In this document: positions 37,198-46,779 of the stretch, piece by piece
Layout: each line of letters starts with the position of its first letter
How positions within the stretch are numbered: position 1 is the stretch's first letter
From: Proteus columbae
Lineage (GTDB): Bacteria; Pseudomonadota; Gammaproteobacteria; Enterobacterales; Enterobacteriaceae
Assembly (NCBI RefSeq): GCF_009914335.1
Contig: NZ_CP043925.1
Span: 434,001 to 498,000, forward strand
Reading direction: 5' to 3'
Length of the DNA: 64,000 nt
Notes under the pieces: generated by a model
Seen by the model: only the letters and a program-made list of their open reading frames with translations
The model's database searches: none
What the model was told of the DNA's origin: nothing
Program-made: the position numbers and the translations under genes

Positions 37198-38277
37198 TTA
37201 TTTAGCTTGTTTTTGTAAGAATTTAACCCCTAAATCAGGGAAGTCTGTAAAGACACCCTCAGCACCTGCTTGGTTATAAATGATGTCGTAAAGCTGATCA
37301 CCATCTTTTGCGTATTTAGGCAGTTTATCAATACGAACAGTAAACGGATGAATGGTTAGTTTATTAGCATGCGCATCAGCAGCCATTCCCGTTAAGGTGA
37401 TTTTTTCTGGTGTTGAATTTTCTTCGACTAACATGTGGTAGTCAGGGCCAATACCATCGGCATAAGTGGCAATTTCTTTCATTGCACCTGGCTTAAACAT
37501 CCACTCATAGCTGTAGTTTGTCCATGTTCCATCAGGTTGTTTTTCATAAGTCTCATTCCAGTCTGTATAGGCAATTAACTGAACGAGTTTTAAATCCATA
37601 CCCATTTTAGGCATCAATTCTGTTTTGATGCGTTTTAGGTCGTTAGCATCGAAAGATTGCAGATAAACATTGTCGGTTTTTTTCGTGTAACCATATTGTT
37701 TAAGCACTTCGAGCACTTTAGAGGTAATGTCTTTGCCTTCTTGTTCATGGAACCAAGGCGCTTTAATTTCAGGGTAAATACCAATATCTTGACCCGTTGA
37801 TTTGTTTAAACCTTGAACAAATTCAATCTCTTCTTGGAATGTGTGTACACGGAAATCGGATTTGCCCATAGGGAAACGGTTTGGATAACTTTGGACTTTT
37901 TTACCGTCAACAATGTCAAAACCTTCGGTAAATTTTAGTCCTTTGATCTCTTCAAGCGTAAAGTCGATAGCGTAATAACGACCATCTTTTCTTGCTCTAT
38001 TTGGATAACGTTCAGCCACATCTGTTACACGATCAAGATAGTGATCATGTAAGACAACCAGTTCGTTATCTTTTGTCATCACTAAGTCTTGTTCGAGATA
38101 ATCTGCGCCTTGAGCATAAGCTAATGCTTTGGCAGGAAGCGTATGTTCAGGCAAATAACCACTTGCACCTCGGTGAGCGATAACGACCTTATCACTTGCC
38201 GCTTGTGCGATTGCACTTAAAGATAGAGTTAAAAGAACGCCTGCAACTAACGGTTTTATTCTAAAAGATGTACTCAT
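37198..38277 (-). CDS. glpQ: Periplasmic glycerophosphodiester phosphodiesterase GlpQ
   Basis: A 359-residue periplasmic enzyme that splits glycerophosphodiesters to glycerol-3-phosphate and an alcohol. A Sec signal peptide ends at AIAQA-A (about residue 26). The GDPD TIM-barrel motifs follow: IAHRGASGYLPEHTLPA and LEQDLVMTKDNELVVLHD, which supply catalytic His and metal-binding Glu/Asp. I chose the ATG at 38277 because GGAG precedes it and the signal peptide starts there. It lies downstream of glpT; a hairpin terminator stands between them. Its product is taken up by GlpT. Confidence 0.95.
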   Translation of the reverse strand: MSTSFRIKPLVAGVLLTLSLSAIAQAASDKVVIAHRGASGYLPEHTLPAKALAYAQGADYLEQDLVMTKDNELVVLHDHYLDRVTDVAERYPNRARKDGRYYAIDFTLEEIKGLKFTEGFDIVDGKKVQSYPNRFPMGKSDFRVHTFQEEIEFVQGLNKSTGQDIGIYPEIKAPWFHEQEGKDITSKVLEVLKQYGYTKKTDNVYLQSFDANDLKRIKTELMPKMGMDLKLVQLIAYTDWNETYEKQPDGTWTNYSYEWMFKPGAMKEIATYADGIGPDYHMLVEENSTPEKITLTGMAADAHANKLTIHPFTVRIDKLPKYAKDGDQLYDIIYNQAGAEGVFTDFPDLGVKFLQKQAK

Positions 38278-38330
38278 AAAGCTGCTCCATTTTAATTCTA
38301 TGTACAACAAAGTTATGTACAGTTGGCAAT

Positions 38331-38366
38331 AAAAAAGCCACATCAAAACAGTTGATGTGGCTTGGT
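38331..38366 (-). terminator. Intercistronic terminator/attenuator between glpT and glpQ
   Basis: A perfect 12-base stem (38335-38346 with 38352-38363), with a T tract in minus-strand reading at 38336-38331. It lies after the glpT stop and before glpQ, so a fraction of transcripts should end before glpQ. Confidence 0.8.
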
Positions 38367-38412
38367 TTTTAGAGATGAGATTTAACTAATTTCATAAATA
38401 ATCAGTTAGCGA

Positions 38413-39765
38413 TTATTCGTACTTCTGAAGCATTTCACGTTTGTGTTTGGTTTCAGTAACCATCACGATAAGTAATAACACAACAGATAGTGCACTACCG
38501 CCGATCATGACCATAAAGCCGCCATCCCAACCGAAGTAGTCAACGGTGTAACCTACGATAGCACTCGCCGCAACAGAGCCACCTAAGTAACCGAATAGAC
38601 CGGTAAAGCCTGCTGCTGTACCTGCTGCTTTTTTCGGTGCAAGCTCTAGTGCATGCAGACCAATCAACATAACAGGACCGTAGATTAAGAAACCGATGAT
38701 TAACATACATGCCATATCAACATTCGGGTTACCCGCTGGGTTCATCCAGAATACGATAGTTGCGATAGTTACTAAGGTCATGAAGAACACGCCTGTTGCA
38801 CCACGGTTACCTCTGAATACTTTATCCGACATCCAACCACACAGCAGTGTGCCTGGGATACCAGCGTATTCATATAAGAAGTAAGCCCATGATGATTTAT
38901 CCATTGCGAAGTCTTTTACTTCACGCAGATAAGTCGGTGACCAGTCCAGTACGCCATAACGCAGTAAGTAAACAAACACGTTAGCAATTGCAATCATCCA
39001 CAGAAGTTTGTTAGGGAACACATACTTCATAAAGATTTCTTTTGCAGTCAGCTCTTGTTCGTCAGTTTCTTTATAATCAGGTGGATAGTCGTTTTTGTAT
39101 TCTTCAATTGGTGGAAGACCACAAGATTGCGGGGTATCACGCATTAATGCGAATGCAATCATAGCAACTAAGATTGCGGCAAATGCTGGCATATATAACG
39201 CTGCTTTCCAGTCGTTAAACCACGCCATACCTAATAAGAATAGTAATGGAGGTAAGCCACCACCAACGTTATGCGCACAGTTCCAAATAGAAACAATACC
39301 GCCACGTTCTTTTTGTGACCACCAGTGCACCATAGTACGTCCACAAGGAGGCCAACCCATACCTTGGAACCAACCACAAAGGAACAACAGAACGAACATT
39401 ACCATAATGCTCGAAGTTGCCCATGGTACAAAGCCCATAAATAGCATCACTGCGGACGCTAAAATAAGACCTGCTGGTAAGAAATAACGAGGGTTAGCAC
39501 GGTCAGAGAATGAGCCCATGATAAACTTAGAGAAACCGTAAGCAATCGAGATCCCTGATAAAGCAAAACCTAGGTCACCTTTAGAAAACCCTTCTTCTAC
39601 AAGATAAGGCATTGCTAACGCAAAGTTTTTTCTTACTAAATAATAAGCAGCATAACCGAAGAAAATCCCCATAAAGATCTGCCAACGCAGACGACGATAG
39701 ACAGGATCTATCTGCTCTTTTGGCAAACGCGCTTTATGTGGCGCAGGTCTAAACAGACTTAACAT
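38413..39765 (-). CDS. glpT: Glycerol-3-phosphate/phosphate antiporter GlpT
   Basis: A 450-residue major facilitator protein (E. coli GlpT 452) with twelve membrane helices. The substrate-site arginine is in the helix 1 region [19 protein letters not shown] and the GlpT/UhpT signature in [25 protein letters not shown]. It imports glycerol-3-phosphate in exchange for phosphate. It is the promoter-proximal gene of glpTQ, divergent from glpABC, with CRP- and GlpR-like sites in the shared 380-base region. Confidence 0.96.
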   Translation of the reverse strand: MLSLFRPAPHKARLPKEQIDPVYRRLRWQIFMGIFFGYAAYYLVRKNFALAMPYLVEEGFSKGDLGFALSGISIAYGFSKFIMGSFSDRANPRYFLPAGLILASAVMLFMGFVPWATSSIMVMFVLLFLCGWFQGMGWPPCGRTMVHWWSQKERGGIVSIWNCAHNVGGGLPPLLFLLGMAWFNDWKAALYMPAFAAILVAMIAFALMRDTPQSCGLPPIEEYKNDYPPDYKETDEQELTAKEIFMKYVFPNKLLWMIAIANVFVYLLRYGVLDWSPTYLREVKDFAMDKSSWAYFLYEYAGIPGTLLCGWMSDKVFRGNRGATGVFFMTLVTIATIVFWMNPAGNPNVDMACMLIIGFLIYGPVMLIGLHALELAPKKAAGTAAGFTGLFGYLGGSVAASAIVGYTVDYFGWDGGFMVMIGGSALSVVLLLIVMVTETKHKREMLQKYE

Positions 39766-39978
39766 ATTAGCCTCCGATGGCTTTTATTTTAATATGTTGA
39801 TATTAAATAATGACAAAACGAACAGTGAAGTTATCAAAAAATTTTCTTTAACGAACTTAATAGTAAACTTATACAATCAAATTTACTGTGAGGTATTACT
39901 CAGTTGTCGAATAATTTTTCAAGATGTGCAATTTTGAGTGATATGTTAACTTTATCAAATACTTTTTGTTAAATAATT

Positions 39979-39994
39979 TGTGATTAGTATCACA
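39979..39994. promoter_or_regulatory. CRP site between glpTQ and glpABC
   Basis: TGTGATTAGTATCACA is an exact match to TGTGA-N6-TCACA. It lies between the divergent glp operons, which are catabolite-controlled in E. coli, and could serve both. Confidence 0.88.
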
Positions 39995-40039
39995 CTTGTG
40001 GTTTTAATTTTTCACTCGTGAGCGTTTCTCTTTCGTTTT

Positions 40040-40055
40040 TGCTCATTATCAAACA
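40040..40055. promoter_or_regulatory. GlpR-type operator between glpTQ and glpABC
   Basis: On the minus strand the sequence reads TGTTTGATAATGAGCA, which agrees with the GlpR operator TGTTCGATAACGAACA at 13 of 16 positions. A further half-site (ACGAACA) lies at 39817-39823. GlpR represses both operons in the absence of glycerol-3-phosphate in E. coli. Confidence 0.6.
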
Positions 40056-40145
40056 TTAACCACATTTTTTGTGTATCTTATACACTATAATTAACGCTAA
40101 AGAATAAATAAGCGTTTGTTGAATGTAATGTGAGAGGGCATCTCT

Positions 40146-41804
40146 ATGATGAGCGGTTCACCAGTGACAGAAACTGATGTCATTATTATTGGCGGGGGAG
40201 CAACCGGTGCAGGCATGGCAAGAGACTGTGCACGCCGTGGATTACGTTGCGTTCTGCTTGAAAGGCATGATATTGCAACCGGTGCAACCGGTCGAAATCA
40301 TGGATTGTTACACAGTGGTGCGCGTTATGCAGTAACAGACCCAGAGTCAGCGCGTGAGTGTATTGAAGAAAACATGGTTTTAAAACGGGTCGCTCGTCAT
40401 TGTGTTGAAAAAACGGATGGCCTTTTTATTACCCTTCCTGAAGATTCTTTAGAGTTTCAACAGACCTTTATTCAATCTTGCCAAGCAGCAGGTATTGATG
40501 CTCAAGCGATTTCACCCGAAGAAGCTATTTGCTTAGAGCCATCTGTTAACCCAAATTTAATCGGCGCGGTTAAAGTGCCAGATGGTACTGTCGATCCTTT
40601 CCGTTTAACTGCCGCAAATATGTTAGATGCTCGCGAACATGGCGCCCAAGTACTGACTTACCATGAAGTTGTTGGACTTATTCGTGAAGGCGACCGTGTT
40701 AAAGGTGTGAAAGTTTACGATCATCAAGCGAAAAAACTGTATGAAATTCGTGCGCAAATAGTGGCAAATGCAGGGGGAATTTGGGGGCAAAAAATCGCTG
40801 AATATGGCGAGTTAAAAGTTCGTATGTTCCCAGCCAAAGGTGCGTTGTTGATTTTGGGTCATCGTATTAACAATATGGTGATCAACCGTTGTCGTAAACC
40901 TGCGGATGCCGATATTTTAGTGCCTGGCGATACCATTTCATTAATTGGTACAACATCAACACGAGTACCTTACGATGAAATCGACAATATGTATGTCACC
41001 CCTGAAGAAGTCGATATTCTCATCCGTGAAGGCTCAATGTTAGCGCCAAAACTGGCTCAAACTCGCATTTTACGTGCTTATGCTGGTGTGCGTCCTTTAG
41101 TTGCAAGTGATGATGATCCATCTGGTCGTAATGTTAGCCGTGGTATTGTTTTACTCGACCATGCGCAACGTGATGGATTAGAAGGCTTTATTACCATTAC
41201 TGGCGGTAAATTAATGACTTACCGTTTAATGGCTGAATGGGCAACAGATAAAATCTGCGAAAAATTAAATGTCTTTGCTAAATGTACAACCGCAGAAGAA
41301 GCCTTACCGGGCTCTCGCCAATCTGCAGAGCAAGCATTACGTAGCGTTGTTTCATTACCTGCGCCAATTCGTGGTTCTGCGGTTTATCGCCACGGTGATT
41401 TAGCGAATAAATTATTGAGTAATGAACGTAGCGATAAGAGTTTAGTCTGTGAATGTGAAGCCGTTACGGCGGGGGAAGTTCGCTATGCGGTTAACTCTTT
41501 AACTGTCAATAACTTACTTGATTTACGCCGCCGTACTCGCGTGGGTATGGGAACATGCCAAGGTGAACTTTGTGCTTGTCGTGCAGCGGGTTTATTAAAC
41601 CGTTTACAAGTCACTACTCCTCACGAATCAGAACAGCAGCTTGCCCATTTCTTAAATGAGCGTTGGAAAGGTATTCGACCAATTGCTTGGGGTAATGCGT
41701 TACGTGAGAGTGAATTCACCAGTTGGGTTTACCAAGGTTTATGTGGTTTAGATGCTGATATGATTGAAAAAACAGCTTCAGCGGAGGCAGATAATGAAAT
41801 TTGA
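40146..41804 (+). CDS. glpA: Anaerobic glycerol-3-phosphate dehydrogenase subunit A
   Basis: A 552-residue FAD enzyme that oxidises glycerol-3-phosphate to dihydroxyacetone phosphate during anaerobic growth. The dinucleotide fold is VIIIGGGATGAGMARDCARRG, followed by GATGRNHGLLHSGARYA. The C-terminal BFD-like [2Fe-2S] region has LVCECEAVTAGEVRYA and GMGTCQGELCACRAAG. It is highly similar to E. coli GlpA. Two adjacent ATGs (40146, 40149) are possible starts; GAGAGGG is upstream. It overlaps glpB by 11 bases. Confidence 0.95.
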   Translation: MMSGSPVTETDVIIIGGGATGAGMARDCARRGLRCVLLERHDIATGATGRNHGLLHSGARYAVTDPESARECIEENMVLKRVARHCVEKTDGLFITLPEDSLEFQQTFIQSCQAAGIDAQAISPEEAICLEPSVNPNLIGAVKVPDGTVDPFRLTAANMLDAREHGAQVLTYHEVVGLIREGDRVKGVKVYDHQAKKLYEIRAQIVANAGGIWGQKIAEYGELKVRMFPAKGALLILGHRINNMVINRCRKPADADILVPGDTISLIGTTSTRVPYDEIDNMYVTPEEVDILIREGSMLAPKLAQTRILRAYAGVRPLVASDDDPSGRNVSRGIVLLDHAQRDGLEGFITITGGKLMTYRLMAEWATDKICEKLNVFAKCTTAEEALPGSRQSAEQALRSVVSLPAPIRGSAVYRHGDLANKLLSNERSDKSLVCECEAVTAGEVRYAVNSLTVNNLLDLRRRTRVGMGTCQGELCACRAAGLLNRLQVTTPHESEQQLAHFLNERWKGIRPIAWGNALRESEFTSWVYQGLCGLDADMIEKTASAEADNEI

Positions 41805-43101
41805 CGTCATCATTATAGGTAGCGGGCTTGCAGGATTAACCGCAGGTATTCGTCTTGCTGAAGCAGGTAAGTCTTGCGCAATTATCAGTAATGGTCAAAG
41901 CGCACTACATTTTTCATCAGGTTCGCTAGATCTATTAACTCATCTTCCTGATGGTTCGTTAGTGACTCAACCTAAAAAAGCGTTAGCAGCATTGGCTGAG
42001 CTTGCTCCGAAACATCCTTATAGTCGTATGGGTGAAACTCAGGTTTCAACCTTAATTGAACAGGCTCAAGCATTATTATCAAGTACGAAAGGCCTTGAAT
42101 ATCAAGGTAATGGTGATGAAAACCATTATCGTATTACACCCGTTGGGCGTTCACGTATGAGTTGGATGAGCCCAAAACGTGTGCCAACGCATGGTGTTGA
42201 TCAAGCGTTGCCATGGAAAAAGCTGGCTGTTGTTGGAATCGAAGGCTTCTTAGATTTTCAGCCACAATTTGCAAGCAATACGCTGAATGAGCAAGGTGTT
42301 GAGTCTATTCCTTATCATATCCACTTACCGCTATTAGACAGATTGCGTGATAATCCAAGTGAATTTAGAGCAGTCAATATTGCGCGCTATTTAGATAAAC
42401 CTGAAAACACTAAAGCGTTAGCGGAAGAGCTGAAAAAGCATATCGATGATAGTGTTGAAGCAATTATTTTACCTGCATGTATTGGACTGGATGCTGAAGA
42501 GCCAGTGATGCTACTTCAACAACTTGTCGGTAAACCTATCTGTTTATTACCGACATTGCCGCCATCACTATTAGGTATTCGCTTACATCAAGCATTAAAA
42601 CTGCGTTTCCAAAAAGCTGGCGGTTTAATAATGCCGGGCGATCGTGCAGAACAAGTTGATTTAGTAGGGAATAAAGTTACAGGTATTCATACTCGAAACC
42701 ATACTGACATTCCGATTCGCAGTGAGCATGTTGTATTGGCAACGGGCAGCTTCTTCAATAATGGGTTAATTGCAGAGTTTGATCGTGTCTATGAACCTTT
42801 GATGGAACTTGATTTGCTAGAAACATTACCTCGCAATGAGTGGACACAAAAGAATGTCTTTGCGAAACAGCCTTATATGCGATTTGGTGTTGATACAGAT
42901 AGTCAATTAAGACCGATGAAATATGGCGAAGTCTTAGAGAATGTTTACGCCGTAGGTGCTGTATTAGGTGGGTTTGACCCGCTTAATGAAGGTTGTGGTG
43001 CAGGTGTTTCAATGATCAGCGCACTTTATGCAGCGCAGCAAATTTTACAGCACAATAAATCAGAACAGACCACATCTGCGGTTGTGGAGGCAGCACAATG
43101 A
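41794..43101 (+). CDS. glpB: Anaerobic glycerol-3-phosphate dehydrogenase subunit B
   Basis: A 435-residue flavoprotein subunit with an N-terminal dinucleotide-binding fold (FDVIIIGSGLAGLTAGIRLAEAG) and the GlpB features SGSLDLLTHLPDG and VGAVLGGFDPLNEGCGAGVS at the C terminus. It links GlpA to the membrane-bound GlpC. I chose the ATG at 41794 with GGAGG seven bases upstream; the frame is open ten codons further back inside glpA. It overlaps glpC by four bases. Confidence 0.94.
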   Translation: MKFDVIIIGSGLAGLTAGIRLAEAGKSCAIISNGQSALHFSSGSLDLLTHLPDGSLVTQPKKALAALAELAPKHPYSRMGETQVSTLIEQAQALLSSTKGLEYQGNGDENHYRITPVGRSRMSWMSPKRVPTHGVDQALPWKKLAVVGIEGFLDFQPQFASNTLNEQGVESIPYHIHLPLLDRLRDNPSEFRAVNIARYLDKPENTKALAEELKKHIDDSVEAIILPACIGLDAEEPVMLLQQLVGKPICLLPTLPPSLLGIRLHQALKLRFQKAGGLIMPGDRAEQVDLVGNKVTGIHTRNHTDIPIRSEHVVLATGSFFNNGLIAEFDRVYEPLMELDLLETLPRNEWTQKNVFAKQPYMRFGVDTDSQLRPMKYGEVLENVYAVGAVLGGFDPLNEGCGAGVSMISALYAAQQILQHNKSEQTTSAVVEAAQ

Positions 43102-44291
43102 GTTTACATGATAACAGTTTTGAAGCGTGCATTAAGTGTACTGTTTGTACGACTTACTGCCCTGTTGCAAAAGTAAATCCACTTTATCCGGGTCCTAAAC
43201 AAGCGGGTCCTGATGGTGAGCGTTTACGCTTAAAAGATCCGATGCTTTATGATGAAGCATTGAAATATTGCACCAATTGTAAGCGTTGTGAAGTTGCTTG
43301 TCCGTCAGATGTGAAGATTGGTGACATCATTTCGCGTGCGAAACTGAACTACAATACAAAAACACCAAAACTTCGTGATGCTATTTTAAGTCATACGGAT
43401 CTCATGGGCACATTATCAACGCCAATGGCGCCGATAGTAAATACCATTACAGGATTAAAACCTGTACGCAAGATCTTGGATAAAGCACTTAAAATCGACC
43501 ATCGTCGCGAATTACCAAAATACTCTTTTGGTACATTTAGAACATGGATGAAAAAACAAGTTGAAGAGCAGGCGCGTTTTAAAGATCAAGTTGCCTTCTT
43601 TCATGGTTGTTATGCTAACTATAACCACCCACAATTAGGGAAAGATTTAGTTAAAGTATTCAACAAAATGGAGATTGGTGTTCAGTTATTAAAACGTGAA
43701 AAATGCTGTGGTGTTGCATTAATTGCGAATGGTTTTGTTAAACAAGCTAAAAAACAAGCCGCGGTAAACCTTGAATCTCTGACAGAAAAAATTGTTGAAA
43801 ACAATATTCCTGTTGTTGCAACATCATCAACCTGTACTTTCACTATTCGTGATGAGTATGAACATATCCTTGATGTTGATACATCAAAAGTACGTGAAAA
43901 CATTGAATTAGCAACACGTTATATTTATCGCTTATTAGAAGAAGGTCGTGAATTACCACTGAAACACACTCCGTTAAAAGTGGCGTATCACACACCTTGT
44001 CATATGGAAAAAATGGGATGGACAGCGTATTCCATTGATTTAATTAAGCGTATCCCTGGTGTTGAAGTCATTGTTTTAGATTCTCAATGCTGTGGTATTG
44101 CCGGAACTTACGGTTTTAAATCTGAAAACTACGATGTTGCTCAAGGCATTGGTGCGGGCTTATTCCGCCAGATTGAAGAGAGTGGCTGTGATTTGGTAAT
44201 TACAGACTGTGAAACCTGTAAATGGCAAATTGAGATGTCAACGACGAAAAAATGTGAACACCCTATTAGTTTATTAGCAAGAGCATTATAA
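43098..44291 (+). CDS. glpC: Anaerobic glycerol-3-phosphate dehydrogenase subunit C
   Basis: A 397-residue iron-sulfur subunit. Two [4Fe-4S] motifs (CIKCTVCTTYCPV near residue 11 and CTNCKRCEVACPSDV near 56) are followed by two CCG domains (FFHGCYANYN...EKCCGVALIANG and YHTPCHMEKMGW...SQCCGIAGTYG). These pass electrons to menaquinone and anchor GlpAB to the membrane. It ends the glpABC operon, with a strong terminator 55 bases later. Electrons from this complex can go to fumarate reductase or nitrate reductase, both encoded in this window. Confidence 0.95.
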   Translation: MSLHDNSFEACIKCTVCTTYCPVAKVNPLYPGPKQAGPDGERLRLKDPMLYDEALKYCTNCKRCEVACPSDVKIGDIISRAKLNYNTKTPKLRDAILSHTDLMGTLSTPMAPIVNTITGLKPVRKILDKALKIDHRRELPKYSFGTFRTWMKKQVEEQARFKDQVAFFHGCYANYNHPQLGKDLVKVFNKMEIGVQLLKREKCCGVALIANGFVKQAKKQAAVNLESLTEKIVENNIPVVATSSTCTFTIRDEYEHILDVDTSKVRENIELATRYIYRLLEEGRELPLKHTPLKVAYHTPCHMEKMGWTAYSIDLIKRIPGVEVIVLDSQCCGIAGTYGFKSENYDVAQGIGAGLFRQIEESGCDLVITDCETCKWQIEMSTTKKCEHPISLLARAL

Positions 44292-44345
44292 GTACTACCT
44301 ATTCGATAATAAAAAATAATTGATTACTAAGATAACAAGCAGCTA

Positions 44346-44379
44346 GGGAATAAAAGAGGATCTTTTATTCCCTTTTTTA
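44346..44379 (+). terminator. Terminator of glpABC
   Basis: GGGAATAAAAGA at 44346-44357 and TCTTTTATTCCC at 44361-44372 form a perfect stem with a GGA loop, followed by a T tract. Confidence 0.9.
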
Positions 44380-44423
44380 TTTTTAGTAAAAAAAGTTGTG
44401 AAATATAAAAGAATAAGGAAATT

Positions 44424-44456
44424 AAATAACCTGATACGGTGGAACTCAGGTTATTT
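44424..44456 (-). terminator. Hairpin terminator after the DhaM-like gene
   Basis: AAATAACCTGA at 44424-44434 pairs with TCAGGTTATTT at 44446-44456. It lies 15 bases beyond the minus-strand stop at 44471 and the following minus-strand bases are T-rich. Confidence 0.65.
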
Positions 44457-44470
44457 AAATACTCTTATTT

Positions 44471-45616
44471 TTAATGTGAGATATAGGTATTTTGATAAAG
44501 CCAAATATTTTGGACTTTTTTGAGCGTTATATTCTGCCCGTCGGTCAGCGAGAGCGCTTGTTTTCCAGCTTCATTAATAATTGGAATATCTAGTGCATTA
44601 GCCAATTCAGTTGTATTAGACAGAGGATTGCCGTGACTTAATAAAATTCCTTTAATCTTATTGGTATCAAGAGCCATTAATGTGGAGGGATGAAGCTGTT
44701 TTGTCACCAGAATTGCGTTCGTATAAGGAGGATGCGTGATTGGCGGAGGTGCTGAAGTTAAATAGCGTAGTAATCGAGATAAAATATCATCTAAATCACT
44801 TTCACGAGCACGCATATTATCATCATCCATTTGCGCATAAGTATCTATTAAATCAATGAATGTCTGCTGTAAGGCAAATTCAGCATTACAGTGATGTTTG
44901 CTTATCATGCTACATACAGTCAGCTGTAATTCTGTATTTTCTAATAAGAAGCGGTGACTAGAAAAAATATGGGCATATTGTTCTCCAATCGTGCGGTACG
45001 CTTCTTCTGTTAACCAGTCTATATCTTTTTTGGAGCGCTCAATGGCTTTTACGAGACGTTTTTGCTCTTCAAGTAATAAGTGAGAGGATATTTTTTTACG
45101 AGGGATCACAAAACGATGATAAGGGTATAGCCAAACAGGTGCGGTGATAATTCTGACAGGTTCGTAATTTGTGTTTTTAGGGTGAATATTAAAATTAGGC
45201 AGATTTTCACCTAATTGCAGTTTTTTAATTGTAATGGTTTTATGCGCCGCTTTTTCTGCTTCTTCAAGCGAAGCGCCTAACGCAATACTATTGGCGGCAG
45301 CCAAGGTGCCTTCAACAATCGGTGCTGAACTTAACGCGACGTTAGTGGCTACGCTATGCTCCAGATTAGCGATAGCGAGTGCTGCATTTTGTGCTGAATG
45401 ATAAGTATCGAGTAAAACGAGTACACCTTGTTTGCTATAACACTTTTTAATTGCTGTGAGTATCGTTTCTGGTGACACTTCATTAGCAAGATCAGAGGGT
45501 GTTTGATAGTTGGTCGCAATGGCAATTTTTACTTGGCGATCTACAGTCTGATTAACGAGCTCTTTAATACCATTGGCGAGCGTAAGGCTCTTTGAAACTA
45601 ATACGATACTGACCAT
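44471..45616 (-). CDS. DhaM-like protein lacking the phospho-accepting histidines
   Basis: A 381-residue protein with the outline of DhaM, the PTS component that phosphorylates dihydroxyacetone kinase. Residues 1-125 match the EIIA domain (MVSIVLVSKS, VLLDTYHSAQNA, SSAPIVEGTLAAANSIA); residues 155-381 match the N-terminal part of enzyme I. The active His9 of DhaM (VSHS) is replaced by Lys9. The enzyme I histidine (GG-x-TSH) is replaced by Asn334 in PLSNTTELANALDIP. The HPr domain between them is missing, explaining the length (E. coli DhaM 472). It cannot act as a normal phosphocarrier. It follows gldA, so a role in dihydroxyacetone metabolism is likely but undefined. Confidence 0.75.
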   Translation of the reverse strand: MVSIVLVSKSLTLANGIKELVNQTVDRQVKIAIATNYQTPSDLANEVSPETILTAIKKCYSKQGVLVLLDTYHSAQNAALAIANLEHSVATNVALSSAPIVEGTLAAANSIALGASLEEAEKAAHKTITIKKLQLGENLPNFNIHPKNTNYEPVRIITAPVWLYPYHRFVIPRKKISSHLLLEEQKRLVKAIERSKKDIDWLTEEAYRTIGEQYAHIFSSHRFLLENTELQLTVCSMISKHHCNAEFALQQTFIDLIDTYAQMDDDNMRARESDLDDILSRLLRYLTSAPPPITHPPYTNAILVTKQLHPSTLMALDTNKIKGILLSHGNPLSNTTELANALDIPIINEAGKQALSLTDGQNITLKKVQNIWLYQNTYISH

Positions 45617-45639
45617 AAATCACCCTTTTTTGTAAATGC

Positions 45640-45666
45640 AAACAGGGAGATAAACACTCCCTGTTT
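45640..45666 (-). other. Intercistronic hairpin between gldA and the DhaM-like gene
   Basis: AAACAGGGAG at 45640-45649 pairs with CTCCCTGTTT at 45657-45666. In minus-strand reading it is not followed by a T tract, so it is more likely an mRNA processing or stability element than a terminator. Confidence 0.55.
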
Positions 45667-45675
45667 ACTCAGGCT

Positions 45676-46779
45676 TTAATAAAGCCATTCCCGTCCTAAT
45701 TGGTCGGCAGTTAAAATAGCGGCATAAACCTTATCGGAATCGATATCAAATGGCATGTTGTAAATTGTCTCACCTTCAGCACAACTTAACTCAGCAACCG
45801 CCATGATTTTTTCATTTAATTCATCGCCTGTTGCATTGATACCCAACTCTTCTAAAGTGACCGGTAGTCCGACTAAGATACAGAAATCGAGGAACTCTTC
45901 TAACTCTTCTAATGGACTGTTTTCTAACACTAATTGGACTAATGTACCAAAGGCGACTTTTTCGCCATGGTACATATTGTGACACTCTTCTAATGCCGTA
46001 AACCCATTATGAATAGCATGGGCAGCCGCAAGACCCGCACTTTCAAAACCGATACCACTTAAGAAAGTATTAGCTTCGATAATATTTTCTACTGCCGTTG
46101 TACAAACACCTCGGCTGACTGCGAGTTTTGCTTTATAACCATCTTCTAAAAGGGTGTTATAGCAAAGTTCAGCCAGAGCTAGAGCTGCTAGTGTTGATTT
46201 GCCTCCTGCCATAGTCTGTTTTTGGGCATGACTACAGGCTCTTGCTTCGAAGTAGGTTGCTAAAGCATCTCCCATTCCAGCCACTAATAAACGAGCTGGT
46301 GCAGAAGCGATGATATTGGTGTCCATCACAACGACATCAGGATTTGTTGGGTAGAAAAGGTAACTATCAAACGCGCCTAATTCTGTATAAATGACAGAAA
46401 GTGCGCTTGTTGGTGCATCAGTGGAAGCAATGGTTGGAGAGATGACGACAGGAAGCTGGCATTTATAAGCAACAGCTTTGGCAGTATCAAGTGTTTTACC
46501 TCCACCAACGCCGATGATCACAAGAGAGGCTTGTGCTTTTGCGAGTTCAGATAACCGATTGATTTCGTTGTGTGTGCATTCACCATTAAACAGTTCAAAG
46601 TGCCCATTCACTTCATATTGAGACATGCTGTCTTTGACGGTACTTCCGACGAGCTCCATAACAAATTTATCAGCAATAATCAGTGCTCTATCGCCAAAAG
46701 GTTTTGCGTATTTACCAATATGGTATAGCGCATCTGGTCCTTGAATATATTTAGCGGGGGATTGAATAACTTTTAACAT
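45676..46779 (-). CDS. gldA: Glycerol dehydrogenase GldA
   Basis: A 367-residue iron-type (family III) alcohol dehydrogenase that interconverts glycerol and dihydroxyacetone with NAD. The NAD-binding segment is IGVGGGKTLDTAKAVAY. Metal ligands are Asp in VAGMGDALATYFEA and two histidines in AAHAIHNGF and MYHGEKVAFG. Length equals E. coli GldA. It is followed by the DhaM-like gene with a 59-base gap, and its upstream region holds no recognised site. Confidence 0.95.
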   Translation of the reverse strand: MLKVIQSPAKYIQGPDALYHIGKYAKPFGDRALIIADKFVMELVGSTVKDSMSQYEVNGHFELFNGECTHNEINRLSELAKAQASLVIIGVGGGKTLDTAKAVAYKCQLPVVISPTIASTDAPTSALSVIYTELGAFDSYLFYPTNPDVVVMDTNIIASAPARLLVAGMGDALATYFEARACSHAQKQTMAGGKSTLAALALAELCYNTLLEDGYKAKLAVSRGVCTTAVENIIEANTFLSGIGFESAGLAAAHAIHNGFTALEECHNMYHGEKVAFGTLVQLVLENSPLEELEEFLDFCILVGLPVTLEELGINATGDELNEKIMAVAELSCAEGETIYNMPFDIDSDKVYAAILTADQLGREWLY

